A DNA stretch of 64,000 bases from Yponomeuta sedellus. Its lineage: Eukaryota > Arthropoda > Insecta > Lepidoptera > Yponomeutidae. A program made the position numbers and the translations under genes. Below the pieces are notes generated by a model. The model was not told the DNA's origin, ran no database searches, and saw nothing but the letters and a program-made list of their open reading frames with translations. The DNA lies in assembly GCA_934045075.1 (NCBI GenBank), contig OW203721.1, forward strand, positions 2,838,497 through 2,902,496. The letters are read 5' to 3'. Numbering within the stretch: position 1 is the stretch's first letter; each line of letters opens with the position of its first letter. Positions 33,111 through 43,024 of the stretch are shown in pieces.

Positions 33111-35186
33111 TCACGTGGGTTTTCCTTCAGGCGGGTTGAAGAACTCCCAGTGGTGGTGGTGGATCGTCCTGCTGTCGCTGAGCCCGAACATGATGAGTCC
33201 GGCGACCAGCACGAGAAATATGACGAGGGCCATTTGCACGTCGCGCTTGTCCTCCGTGCCACTTATGTACGACATGAGGGAGTGGAACATACCACGGAGG
33301 GTCCGGCTGATGGAGCTGTGGCACACGCGGAAGAACTGCGCGCCGGCCTCGGCTATCGAAGGCTCTTGCGCGCGGGGAGAGAACGGGACGCGGCGCGGGG
33401 AGGGCGGCGGCCGACCCTCGTCGGAGCTGGAGCCGCTGTGGGGCGCGGCGGCGGCGGGCTTACGCTTAACGCGGCGCTGCGGGGCGGGCGGCTGCTGCGC
33501 CTCGTGGAACTCGGTGAAGGGGCGGTCGCGCGGTGCGCGGGCGTGGTACAGCGAGGCGGGCGGCAGAGTCAGGTCCTGCAGGTACGAGTACAGCAGTGGG
33601 GTTAGGTCAGGGGGCGGCGGCCGCTGCGGCGCCTCCTCCGCGCTGGCGGGCCCGGCCGCCTCTTCCGGCGCTGGCGCTTCCGCCGCTGCTTGATCCGTCT
33701 GAGTCTCTTCAGACCTACTCAGCGGCCTCACGTCGACCGTATCGTGCTGGGCCACCGCTGCGGTAGAAGTGGTAATCTCTGCAAACTTCTTTACGATCTC
33801 GTCTATAACTGTTTGCGAGAACTCAATGCCGCTCACTGAAATGTGGCCCGATTTAGAATCCAACTCCGTCACCTGCAAGGTCATGCCCTCAATGTCGGAT
33901 ACTAATATCTTGCTCGCTTGCAGCTCAGAGACGTTTAAGCGTCCTACGTCGAGGTCTCTCACTTGGAGGCGTTGCGTGACGAGACTGTCTAATTGCACTT
34001 CGCGGCTCGTGTCCGCGACTTTGAGTTCTAGCGCTCTGTCGTCGGTGGTTGGTGCGGGCTGTGCGAGGGGCGAGGGGCGGGCACTGCGGGTGCTTGCGAC
34101 CCTTGGAGCGGGCAACGGCGGTAACCCCGCCGCCTCAGCATCTGCCACGTCGATATGTTGCACCGTTAGCGAGGCCTCAGTTAACATTTCCTCCCGCTCG
34201 TTAATCCTGGTAGGACTCGACACTCGCCGCTCTACCAGAATCACAGTGGGAGAAGTTCGGCCGAGACTTGATTTAGACAGTTCCGATATTTTTGGATCAG
34301 ATATTTTAAATGACTTTTCCGATCTAGATGTTGGACGGGAAACTCGGGGACTTTCAACAAGTTTGCTATACGACTTGGTGATAGAGGTTTCGTCGACTAT
34401 GTCCTTCAGTGAGCTTGACATTGAGAAGTCAATATTTTCATCCATGCCTAGTTCATAGTCCACGTCATCGGGCAGAGGGTCAGTTTGTGTGGACACTTCG
34501 ATTTCTACCACATCCTCGGTTCTTGGCTCCGGTCGTGCTTGGTCTGGCACGGAAGCGCTCTCGGACGCCAGCTGACTCTCAGTGCTTATCTTCCAATCTG
34601 GATCCATCTTCGCCCTTTTACGCTTCGAACCTCTCGGCGGGCGCGGCGGAGGAGGTAGCGGCCTGTCTTTCATTTTACTTATCACTTCGCCAGAAACCAG
34701 ATCCTTGTGCGTCTCCTCGAAGCGCGGTTCGTCGATTTCCACGTACTGCGTTATGTCTGTGCTCGTGGACCTTTTTGTGATGCTCTCCAAGGTGACGAGA
34801 CTCGTCGAGGACTTCTTGCGCGGCGGGCGGTCTGGGTTTCTGTCGTGGCCGACGGTGTAGTACTTGCGCTCAGAGCTGTGACTCTTGCGGGGTCTGGCGG
34901 GAGGGGTTCTGCTCTTAGAGCGACGGGAAGCTTTGGCGGGGGTTTTGTCGACTGTGGCGTAGCCTGGGCTCTCGCGTTGCGGGGGTCTTTCCAGCTCATC
35001 GTCAGGTTGGTGGTGCGTGTCGAGGGTGAGGGACTCTGCGCCGTGCGAAGTGCGGTCATCGTCGCAGAGTGAGGTGCCGCGCGAGCTGCGGCTGCGCGTG
35101 CGTCGCGGTGCCGCCGGGCTGCCCTCCGTCGCTACTGTCTCTGACTGCGGGATCACGTACTCGTGCTCGGTGCGGTACACGATGAT
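33111..35186 (-). CDS. Gene 1, last exon: proline-rich region and C-terminal membrane anchor
   Basis: The acceptor is TTTCAG before ATCATCGTGTACCGC, phase 0. The stop is TGA at 33113-33111. The exon encodes 691 residues. It begins IIVYRTEHEYVIPQ, echoing the EHEY/DHEYEI start of exon 2. A proline run RPLPPPPRPPRGSKRKR lies at about 34625-34665. At about 33770-34010 is a regular hydrophobic stretch (LQVRDLDVGRLNVSELQAS, ILVSDIEGMTLQVTELDS) that looks like short beta-strand repeats. The end has VQMALVIFLVLVAGLIMFGL (one membrane helix), then 22 residues ending FFNPPEGKPT. Codons are GC-rich, unlike the flanks. Long frames on the plus strand here are shadows. A KASH-like or ER tail-anchored protein is possible but not shown. 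Confidence 0.85.
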   Translation of the reverse strand: MIVYRTEHEYVIPQSETVATEGSPAAPRRTRSRSSRGTSLCDDDRTSHGAESLTLDTHHQPDDELERPPQRESPGYATVDKTPAKASRRSKSRTPPARPRKSHSSERKYYTVGHDRNPDRPPRKKSSTSLVTLESITKRSTSTDITQYVEIDEPRFEETHKDLVSGEVISKMKDRPLPPPPRPPRGSKRKRAKMDPDWKISTESQLASESASVPDQARPEPRTEDVVEIEVSTQTDPLPDDVDYELGMDENIDFSMSSSLKDIVDETSITKSYSKLVESPRVSRPTSRSEKSFKISDPKISELSKSSLGRTSPTVILVERRVSSPTRINEREEMLTEASLTVQHIDVADAEAAGLPPLPAPRVASTRSARPSPLAQPAPTTDDRALELKVADTSREVQLDSLVTQRLQVRDLDVGRLNVSELQASKILVSDIEGMTLQVTELDSKSGHISVSGIEFSQTVIDEIVKKFAEITTSTAAVAQHDTVDVRPLSRSEETQTDQAAAEAPAPEEAAGPASAEEAPQRPPPPDLTPLLYSYLQDLTLPPASLYHARAPRDRPFTEFHEAQQPPAPQRRVKRKPAAAAPHSGSSSDEGRPPPSPRRVPFSPRAQEPSIAEAGAQFFRVCHSSISRTLRGMFHSLMSYISGTEDKRDVQMALVIFLVLVAGLIMFGLSDSRTIHHHHWEFFNPPEGKPT

Positions 35187-35229
35187 CTGAAACATTTGAT
35201 CAACACTTGAACGATTTGTCGACTGTTAA

Positions 35230-35755
35230 ATTTAAGAACCGGCCAAGTGCAGTTACATGCAATGAAATATTTTTTTATTTTTACTCATTATTTTCACATT
35301 ATCAACCTTTTAGCCGGGACAGGGGACACCATACTCAATAAAAAATTAAGTAAAGTAAAAATATTTTTTCGCCTTCACAATATTTTTAAACGACCAATCC
35401 AACGATACTATACAAGATGAAGGCGCAGAAAAGATTCCATCACTAATTTAGGTGTAGGGAAGGTAACATAAAAAAAACCATTTTATCCTACCACTTTGTC
35501 AGTGTGATTAATGATATCTGTGTCTTAATTATACTATTTTTATTTTTAATGCACTAACCCGTGCTAAGGACAAATTGAAATAGTTGAAATGTTTAGCCTC
35601 TAAATAGGTTTTTAAATCTGTGTCTTATTTCAGCTTTCTAGTACTTGCCGTCTCTGTGCTAGCCCGTGAACAGACAGACGGGCCTACTAGCATACTAGAT
35701 AAACATGACAAAGCCATAAAAGTTCCTTTTTGACTACGGAACCCTAAAAGTGGGT
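35230..35755 (-). repeat. Interspersed element (GGCCGGTT / AGGGTTC ends), in intron
   Basis: The plus strand starts GAACCGGCCAAGTGCAG and ends TTTTTGACTACGGAACCCTA, the reverse of the ends seen at 12868-13590. A minimal tRNA-like fold-back element is nested at 35529-35614. The whole lies in the intron 37682-35187 of gene 1. Confidence 0.5.
35529..35614. mobile_element. tRNA-like fold-back element, minimal copy
   Basis: Only the two termini remain: TATACTATTTTTATTTTTAA with CACTAACCCGTGCTAAGG, and TTTAGCCTCTAAATAGGTTT. The tRNA-like core is absent. A target duplication of 12 bp, ATCTGTGTCTTA, stands at about 35516-35527 and 35615-35626. Confidence 0.8.
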
Positions 35756-36119
35756 TTTATCACAATAGAAGCAAATTACTAAATCAAGCTCTCGCATATG
35801 ATATTGAAATGAATTCAATCATACAGCATTTGAGTAATGGAGTAAACATAATATTGAGATAGGTATCGAAGTTCTAAATATACGTTTGAAGTGTGCATCT
35901 TCACTGGAAGGATGCCAAATGTAATTACCTTCAGAGTTCTTTCACATTTAAAAAGTAGGGCGTCTGTTTGTGTGGGCTTGTCTTTCTCAGAAAAAAACGT
36001 ACTTTAAAATAAGTACTAAAATTAATCTTAGATGAAATTTATCCTGTAATGTCTTTAGGCCATATTAGATATGCGCACCAGATCCTGTCGCTATCCTGCG
36101 TTTGTAATTAGTATGGAAT

Positions 36120-36600
36120 TGGCCAATTGGAGCCCTTCAGAATTTGATGCCCTCAAGGGCAATTTCTGAATTAAGAATTTCGCTAAGTAAATTGTTAACT
36201 ATAGTGCTGCCTTTTAGAATTTCCCCGAAAAGAGCGTGACCGAACGTTAATTAACGCGCTTAGGGACGCTTAATATCTCCACCAATGGAATAAAAATCCT
36301 AACTTGTTTTATAATACCTTTTATCTAAAAGTGAATCATGACAACTGTGATAACTATTTTTACAACATACAGCCTAGAGTGTAGTATAAATATCCTAGGA
36401 CTTTAATCGATTTTCGCCAAAACGGCCGTTGTTGGCATTCTCGATTCAAAAATTGGCCCTTACTGTCGGGCTTGAACTTGATGAGATGAAGTTTACAAGA
36501 CGGGGGCGTGCGATCGCAAAGGTAGAAAATTAAATAATCTATATGAGTGCCAAAGTCACGGTTTCGTGCCGCCATAATAATAGGTCGCCAAGCTTGTAGC
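36120..36600. repeat. MITE-like repeat region in intron
   Basis: GAATTTCCCCGAAAAGAGCG (about 36219) recurs near 59640. ACAGCCTAGAGTGTAGTATA, ATATCCTAGGACTTTAATCG and AAACGGCCGTT (36368-36430) recur near 45370-45430. Both pairs suggest short dispersed elements. The full ends were not fixed. Confidence 0.45.
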
Positions 36601-36631
36601 CTTTAACTATGTAGATTTAAAGATTATTTTA

Positions 36632-36805
36632 TCCAGCGACCACACAGAAGCGACGTGGGATGGGACGCAGATAAGACGCGTCCCGTTGTACAGAAATCGC
36701 GCCCTCGCTTAGTCTCTTCTGTGTGCGCTTCGTCCCGTTCGGCCCCTCAGTACATTTTATATGAAAGGTCTGTGCTTCCGCGACACTAATGTGTGGCCGC
36801 TGGCT
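36632..36805. mobile_element. 174-bp MITE
   Basis: Ends CCAGCGACCACACA and TGTGTGGCCGCTGG are 14-bp inverted repeats with one difference. The interior is GC-richer (GACGCGTCCCGTTG). No coding capacity. The target duplication is not clear. Confidence 0.6.
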
Positions 36806-36829
36806 TAGAGATATTGTGGCAAATTGAAC

Positions 36830-36975
36830 AGAGCAAGTAAAAATTACTGGAAAACGGCATGCAACGACTAACTAATTATTATTAATGTTGAAGAAGCAAA
36901 AGAGGTCTATCAGGGAGAGGGGCAAGTGGCAAGTCCTAGTGCCTAACAATCCAGGATACAGGCGAGACTTTTTGT
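36830..36975. repeat. Dispersed repeat (CAGGCGTGAGGTTATG family), diverged
   Basis: GGCATGCAACGACTAACTAA, GAAGCAAAAGAGGTCTATCA and CAGGATACAGGCGAGAC follow the order seen at 16285-16560, with many changes. Confidence 0.5.
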
Positions 36976-36999
36976 TACGTGATGTAATAAAATTGTAGT

Positions 37000-37682
37000 T
37001 TTCGCATGGTTGTTGTAACATGGTTAAACATAGTAGGAACGCGACAGTGAAATTTGGAATCTGTACTGTATTGGCGCTAGGGGATGCAAAGATTGAAGGA
37101 ATTTCGGAATGGATCTCTTACGTCAATATCTGAATTGTGAATTATACTAAGTAAATTCAATATAGCAATCGGTATTTTCGACTTATCAATTAAAAATAGT
37201 ACCTTACGTTAAATCTAGCATGCCGTCTCGACTCTAAAAAATGTTGTACTTTTGTTACATTCGTATTTAAGACATTTTTTTTAAACATTTCTTCAACCTT
37301 GTTTATTGTGAAAAGATTGCAACAAACTTAATAATGTTGGAAACAATTTATCTCTATGAAAAACTAACATTAGGAAATCGAAAAGTTGCTTCCGACATTA
37401 TTAATTTTATTGTCACATTTCTCAATTAAAGAAGGTGCATGATAACACAAAAGTCTTAAGTACGAACGTATGTATTAAAAGTACACAATTATTTTACAAT
37501 GAAGACGGCATGCCAGACGTAACAGCGGCCTTAAGAAGTTCTTCTACTGTTTGTACAATATCTTTCGATAACACTTTATTGTACAAACAGTTCAGGAACA
37601 GTTGTATCTTACTTAGTTCAATTAGCAATTCGGTGACTTATCGAATTATTCAAAACTATAATTAGAACTTTATTCTACTTAC
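37000..37682. other. Intron of gene 1, nothing recognised
   Basis: AT-rich intron sequence downstream of the exon 2 donor (GAAGAT then GTAAGT, exon end at 37683). One inverted pair, TTGTACAATA and TATTGTACAA, lies near 37551-37580. Confidence 0.5.
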
Positions 37683-39579
37683 ATCTTCAGCTGGTTCCTC
37701 CATTTCTTTCCACTGGCTTGCCACCGGCGGCATTTCACGGAAGTCGTTCAACGATGAGCGCATATAGTCGCCACTCTTCAGAGTCTTCTTTTTACGTCTG
37801 GGAGGCATGGGCAGCGTCTGCGACTGCACTTGCATATCGTCGGAAAACTCGTACAAAGGGTCGTTTGCGTACTCGTGCTGGAGCTGAGCGTGTGTGGCGT
37901 CCCCGTTTGCTTGTAAGAACAACTCTTTGTTGTCGTAAGAAATCTGCTGATCCTCCATGTTTTGCTGATCCTCGATTTGGTATTCTGCTAGGCCCAGGTC
38001 AACCTCGCTGAACTGCATGCTCGCAGTAACACTCTCGTCAATGTACTTCACTTCTTCCAGCTCCTTTTTCTTTCGTTTTGCTCGGGAAGGTCTCACTGGC
38101 GGGAATGTATAGTAACCGTCGTCTTTCTCGTTCAAGTCTTCGGTGGAATACCGCGGGGGCTCGTTGTCTTCGAAAAGCTCAGGATCGGCTTCGACGTCGT
38201 TGTCGTACATGTGTTCCTCGGGCTCTCTGGAAGTGCTTCCCATCATGGCGAGAGTGTTCTTGGGGATTTGGAACGCTTGGCGGATCTCGTCGCTCAAGTA
38301 TTCGCGTACTTGAATATTTTCGCGAGAGATTCCTCTCGGGCGCACGAAAAATTCGTCGTTATCAATTTCGTTTATATGGCTGTATTCTTGTTTGGACGGT
38401 GAATAATCGGGTATGGAGGCTGTGTCGCGTTCGAGCTCTTGGGCTTGTTCCGCGTTTTCTTCGGCATACTCGTCGATGGCTTTATCAAAGTCGTATGTTT
38501 CGTCGAATGATTTAGTGCCCCGCAAGTGCCTGTCAAAGTTTTCGTTGTCGTCAATAGAACCGTATTCTCTGGGTTGTTCTTGTTGCTCCGGGCTTTCGGC
38601 GCGGGGCCCCTTAGTCACTGTAGTTTTTTTCACTCGCGTGAAAGTGAAGACTGGCGGAGGAGTATCTTCTCTTTCTAGGGTCGGTGACGACGATGTGCGT
38701 TGAACAGTTTTCTTCTTTCTATTGAATAATCTCGGGTAGGTTTTCGCTTCGTACTCTACTTTTGCAACGTTTCTTAGGTCGGAACTGGATTCTGTAGATA
38801 CTGTATCGATTTTGTATTCCTTCTTTCTTCCTAAGCTGGGAAAATTTAATTTGGGTCTATCAGGCATTCTGAACTTTGGCATATCCGGCATATTAAACTT
38901 AGGCCTTTCTGGTAAAGTAAACTTCTTACGATCACCCATTGTCAGTTTCTCAGAGATGTTGATTTTCTTGAACTTTGGCCTATCAGGTAAACTGAATTTT
39001 CTCCTATCAGGAAGAGTGAATTTAGGTCTTTCAGGGAGATTGAATTTCGGGCGCTCCGGCATTTTAAACTTTGGTCGCTCGGGGAGATTCATTTTCGGCT
39101 TGTCAGGCATGCTAGCTTTGATGTTTTGAAGTTTTGTTTTGAGTCTTCCTGCTTGAGATTTCAGCTTTCCCGTGCCCTCTTTGATCCGTTGCTGTATCTT
39201 GTGGTCGAGGCTTTCGGCGTTCTTCTGCCGGCTGTCACGCTTCAGTGGTAGATTTTCCAGTGCGGATGAGTCCACCTGACTTGTGCTCACTTCACATTCT
39301 GTCCTGGACACAGTCGAGGGAGTATTCACAAAGTATCGCTCTTCAATATTTTTCTGCAGCGCTTCTGCTCTTGCAATGTCGTCATCTTTATCTTCGTTAT
39401 ATTGATCCTTGTCGTCCATTTGTTCGTCCTCGTCTGCGACTTGTAAGCACTTTCTCTCTAGCGAGGTCGTGCTCGACAACTCCTCGTCTGTTTTGACCAT
39501 TGTCGGCCTTTCGTCTTCACTAGGAGCAGTGTACAGAATATTTGGAGACGGTTTTTCGATTATTTCATATTCGTGATCA
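37683..39579 (-). CDS. Gene 1, middle exon with PERPKF repeats
   Basis: The acceptor is TTTCCAG before TGATCACGAATATG. The first base completes a split codon and the exon then reads 632 codons to GAAGAT, donor GTAAGTAG (phase 0). Close to the start is SDHEYEIIEKPSP. At about 38812-39115 are roughly ten 8-residue units of the type LPERPKFN, MPDMPKFR and LPDRRKFS. The acidic C-terminal half has PPVRPSRAKRKKKELEEV and LPMPPRRKKKTLKSG, two copies of a proline/basic motif that also occurs in the last exon. No enzyme domain is visible. The repeats recall AHNAK-like beta-strand repeats, which is only an analogy. Confidence 0.85.
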
Positions 39580-39867
39580 CTGGAAATACACAAAAAAAAC
39601 AGTTTAGCAATGAGTTGGTAACCAGTCTTACGAGCTAAGCATATAGATTCGCGTTGCTTATTATGTACTTGAGATATAACACTGTCGCCGTAAAAACATA
39701 AAACATCGCATAAGTACAGTTGAAGTTATACTTTGAAAAAAATTATTAATACAATATTACGAAAATTGCTGTCGCAAAAGTTGAGAGTTATATTTATAGG
39801 ATACAAACACGATACTTGAGTCACAATTAGGCCAACCGCCGACGCTCGTTTTAGCCGCAGCAGTCAC

Positions 39868-39893
39868 CGGGCACGACGTTTATCGCGGTTCAT
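39868..39893 (-). CDS. Gene 1, possible micro first exon
   Basis: ATG at 39893 with A at -3 (AAAAATGAAC) reads MNRDKRRA plus two bases. A GTGACT donor follows, and the phase matches exon 2. The donor is weak and the frame meets a stop right after it if unspliced. This may be chance. Confidence 0.25.
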
Positions 39894-39957
39894 TTTTATT
39901 TGCCGGCTCGTAATATTAAATTTGTCAACGATGCACATTATGAGATGACTTACTTAC

Positions 39958-40166
39958 CTCACATTCGAGATAAAATTGCTGGCTCGCGACGTCGGTCTAG
40001 TGCCAACTGGATTGACTCTTTCCGGCAAAAGCGAATTGCTTTGAAAGAACTGGCAGGCGCAACGAACGTCTGGCGTGTAAGATTGTACGCTGCCTTCCCT
40101 GGTAGGCCTTAGAGGACGCTCTAAGGGGCTGCCTCCTTCGGATGTCCATCGTCGAAGTTTACTCAT
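39958..40166 (-). CDS. Gene 1, alternative first exon (short isoform)
   Basis: ATG at 40166-40164 (AAGTTATGAG) starts MSKLRRWTSEGGSPLERPL. After 69 codons and two bases (AATGTGAG) a strong donor GTAAGTAAG follows. The phase is 2, identical to that of the long first exon, so either can join exon 2 at 39579. Without splicing the frame stops at once (TAA in the donor). The exon is basic and serine/proline-rich, with one Cys pair (VRCAC). Its own promoter is likely, since it lies in the intron after the long first exon. Confidence 0.6.
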
Positions 40167-40316
40167 AACTTAAGTTTTCGAAACATTGGAGCTTCCGCGG
40201 CCACGGCTATCTCCAAATTAGTGAACAGCCTAACTACTTAATAGAGTACACATTTGTCCGAACGCAATAAATAGACAGTAAATGAGCTTATCGCCGACGT
40301 GAAGGCAGTCGCGAGC

Positions 40317-40328
40317 ACTGATCACTGA
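40317..40328 (-). promoter_or_regulatory. Possible initiator pair for the short isoform
   Basis: On the minus strand TCAGTGATCAGTG has two arthropod initiator words (TCAGT) about 155 bp upstream of the ATG at 40166. The surrounding 200 bp are less AT-rich than the intron. No TATA box is evident. Confidence 0.3.
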
Positions 40329-40515
40329 TGACAATTTTAAAGAGCTTACCCGATGTTCAGGAAGGAGGTTGCCCGAGTCTAAATTTATCGCAGAGAGAGA
40401 AGCTAGCGCGCTCGCTTTGCATGTGTTGAAATTAAGGCGTTATGTCATAGTTACGTATTACAGTAACTACACACAATCGTTTAGAACAAAGAACAGTAAG
40501 GGTATGAATATTTAC

Positions 40516-41819
40516 CTGTCATTTTTAGACCAATCTCCGGAAACATCTGCGACGGTAGTTTGGTTTTCGGTCGTGAAAGCTTGCGGGCTGGGGGATGACT
40601 CGATGCGGTACTCCGATGTCTGCTCGATACCCTGCAATGCAGAGTCGTCTTCGATCTCAGTGATTGTGATATTCGGAGAGCTTTCCTTCTGAATATCTTT
40701 CGGCTTGGTTTCCTCGAGCTGGTTTAGGAATATCTCATCAACATTCGGTTCAGTATCTGGATCGTCATCTAGTATAACTGCTTCTTTGTTTACATCGTCT
40801 ATCTTATGCAGTTTTTCCATTATGTGCTCATCTGGCTTTAGCTCGTTATTATCGTCTGCCACTAAACTTGGATCTTGCGAGGCATTGGATTTCTTTTCTA
40901 GGATGCTGTCGGTCTCTCTATTACTTAAACTTGCATTATCTTGGTCTTTTCTTTCCGCGGTTCGATCATCCACTCCAAGTGAAAAATGCAAAGATTTTTC
41001 ACCTTGACCCTTAGCTTCTTCGATGTCTTCATATATGTGTTCCTTTTTCTGGCGCGAAGGAGGAGTTGTGTCAACACTCATGGTCTTACTCATTTCATCT
41101 GAATCACCTAACTTAATCGCGCTATACTTTTGCCTCCTTACCGCACCTGGTGATATCTTTAGTTGCCTAATCTCTTGGTCAGCTGTTTCATTTTTCTTCC
41201 TTTTCGGTAGGGGTGATTTTTCATTGTCATTCCTTTCTAACTTGTGCAATGTCTTGTCAGCCAAGTGTTTGATTTTGTTTACCAGAGGATGACAACATTT
41301 TGTTTTCTCCCTCGATTCTGTGATGCCGATGTACTGCTGTTCGTTTCCCCGTCGTTTCAGTATGCTTTTCGGGGAAACGTTCTTTGGTATATGGAAAGGG
41401 GCGGTTAGATGTGAGGTGGACTGGGCTTCTTGTGGCTTAGGAGCGTTCAGAGCTTTGAACGCATCGTCTTCCGAGTCTAGGGAGATTTCTTTAGAAAAGT
41501 TGGGTATGTGCGGGCCTTCGTCGGCACCTTCTTCGCCGTGGCGGCGGCTGCTGCCGGGCGAAGAGTCCAGGTTAAGGATGCGCTGTTCGTCGCCGGCGGG
41601 CGAGCGCGTACGCGAGCGCGACACGTCTCGCGACATGCTGCGGCGCGGCGTGCTGTCGCGCAGCACGTCTTCAGCAGTCACTTCCCCCTGTAGTGGTGGC
41701 TTCAGCAGGTGCGTCCACGGGTAGGCCCCGGCCTCACGCGCTCGCCGCAAATCCTCCCATTGGTATGTTTTTAACGGTACTGGCGGTATCTCTTTATCTG
41801 GCGAAAATTCAGATTCCAT
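40516..41819 (-). CDS. Gene 1, long first coding exon
   Basis: ATG at 41819-41817 (AAACATATGG) starts MESEFSPDKEIPPVPLKTY. Then QWEDLRRAREAGAYPWTHLL gives a compact conserved-looking N-terminal motif. The rest is charged and serine-rich, with a CCHP stretch (KTKCCHPLVNKIKHLADK) and acidic runs. It ends GGAGATTGGTCTAAAAATGA, then CAG and donor GTAAAT (exon end at 40516, phase 2). A possible acceptor (CCTTGACATTAAG) 12 bp upstream of the ATG suggests a noncoding exon further up. The upstream frame would begin only with TTG, so I reject that start. Confidence 0.8.
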
Positions 41820-42239
41820 ATGTTTTAATTGCTTAATGTCAAGGAAAAAATAAATAACAGTAAAAGTCAAGCATTGCCATGGGTAGTTTGTGTTTAGGTT
41901 ATTTTTTTGTGTATTTACGTAGATTTACTTGTAAATTATCTCCCCGCGGACTGCAAAGTATTCACTTTTTCACCGTAAAACTAAGAACACAACATTTCGT
42001 TTCAGTGTGAGCGTCGTCGACTGAAAACATTCTATGTTTGCGTGGGCTTGTGTGGAAATAGGTGTGAATAAGTTGTGTACAGAGTTCACTTTTCAATAGA
42101 TTTAATAGTGGCGTTACCTTGAGGCGTTCGGGCCACTTCCCATCTCACAGGATGAACTATCCACGCACCATATTTTAGGATGTTTTATTTATGAATGTAG
42201 TTATGCCGTTGTTTTTTTGTTTTTGATAAGAAACGATCT

Positions 42240-42320
42240 GTGATCGGCTGGGACTCGGTGTCCAACTGGGCGGCGCGGCCCGGCCTCGGCGCACGCGCTA
42301 AATATAAGATTGAGCATGAA
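42240..42320 (-). promoter_or_regulatory. Possible promoter of the long isoform
   Basis: A GC-rich patch (GCGGCGCGGCCCGGCCTCGG) in AT-rich DNA lies about 450 bp upstream of the long first exon. On the minus strand TTATATTTAG (42307-42298) precedes it. That word could serve as a TATA-like box and also fits the MEF2 consensus. No transcript evidence exists here. Confidence 0.25.
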
Positions 42321-43020
42321 TTTATTTTCGGTAAGCATTTCGCGTCATCGGCAAAACTACGGGCTACGGATCCTCGATTTGAAGAAAATGTACGAGATAG
42401 GAAGTAACCAGATACTGGGGTGTCGCAGGGTTAAGACTGCCGTGTTGGATGACATGAGATGGTCCTAAATAATCGTAATTAGTAGATAATTTTGAGAGCA
42501 CGCGGGCTGGAACCACTTGAACCAGGGCCAATAGATGTAACCGATTGTCGGCCGAACTTAAAAATAGACGTTACGATGTGTATGTAAATAAAAATAATAA
42601 TTTCCACACAGCAGAATCACTTGCCCTGGCCCTAGAGTTTAATACTTACAAAGTTTTTCAATAGAAAGAAATAAGCACAACAATGGTTGATATATGCTGT
42701 AAATGGTCTATAAAGCAATAACAATACAATGCCATTCCAGGAGTATAACCCGCGCAAAATAAATATGCATCTCTCGCGAAGAGGATCGAATCGCGAGAGG
42801 CGCCGAGTTAAGTGGCACGGGTTATGGGCACCATTTGCAATTGGGTACTAGACTACCAATAGCGTAAATAAAATGACCATTACCGGCCTAATACGAGTCT
42901 ATTGAATAACTATGCATTTTAGGGACGCACCCCCCTCGTTTCAAACAGGAAAGCCTGTGCCGTGGGAACCAGGTAAGGTCATCACAAACATGGAAATACG
43001 CCTAGACTGAGACTAAGCCA
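42321..43020. other. No recognisable gene
   Basis: Unique AT-rich sequence. CTCTCGCGAAGAGGATCGAA with TCGCGAGAGGCG near 42770 forms a small inverted repeat. Confidence 0.4.
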
Positions 43021-43024
43021 ATTG

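Larger units (their letters stand above)
33111..41819 (-). other. Gene 1 model: tail-anchored repeat protein, two main isoforms
   Basis: The long form joins 41819-40516, 39579-37683 and 35186-33111: 434 full codons, one split serine codon, 632 codons and 691 codons, about 1758 residues. The short form starts at 40166 and is about 1393 residues. All junctions keep frame (phase 2, then phase 0). The product is hydrophilic, rich in E, S, P and K, with one transmembrane helix near the C-terminus. I do not recognise the family. Low-complexity scaffold with a membrane anchor in the ER or nuclear envelope is an inference. Confidence 0.75.

Noticed and set aside
33115..35072. Several long plus-strand frames (up to 229 codons) opposite the last exon of gene 1
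   Set aside because: They are shadows of a GC-rich coding exon whose splice sites and phases fit on the minus strand.
38078..39129. Plus-strand frames opposite exon 2 of gene 1
   Set aside because: They mirror the repeat block and have no splice or start context.
41820..41870. Upstream extension of the long first exon to a TTG start
   Set aside because: The stretch looks like a pyrimidine-rich intron end with a possible AAG acceptor; the ATG at 41819 has a good context.
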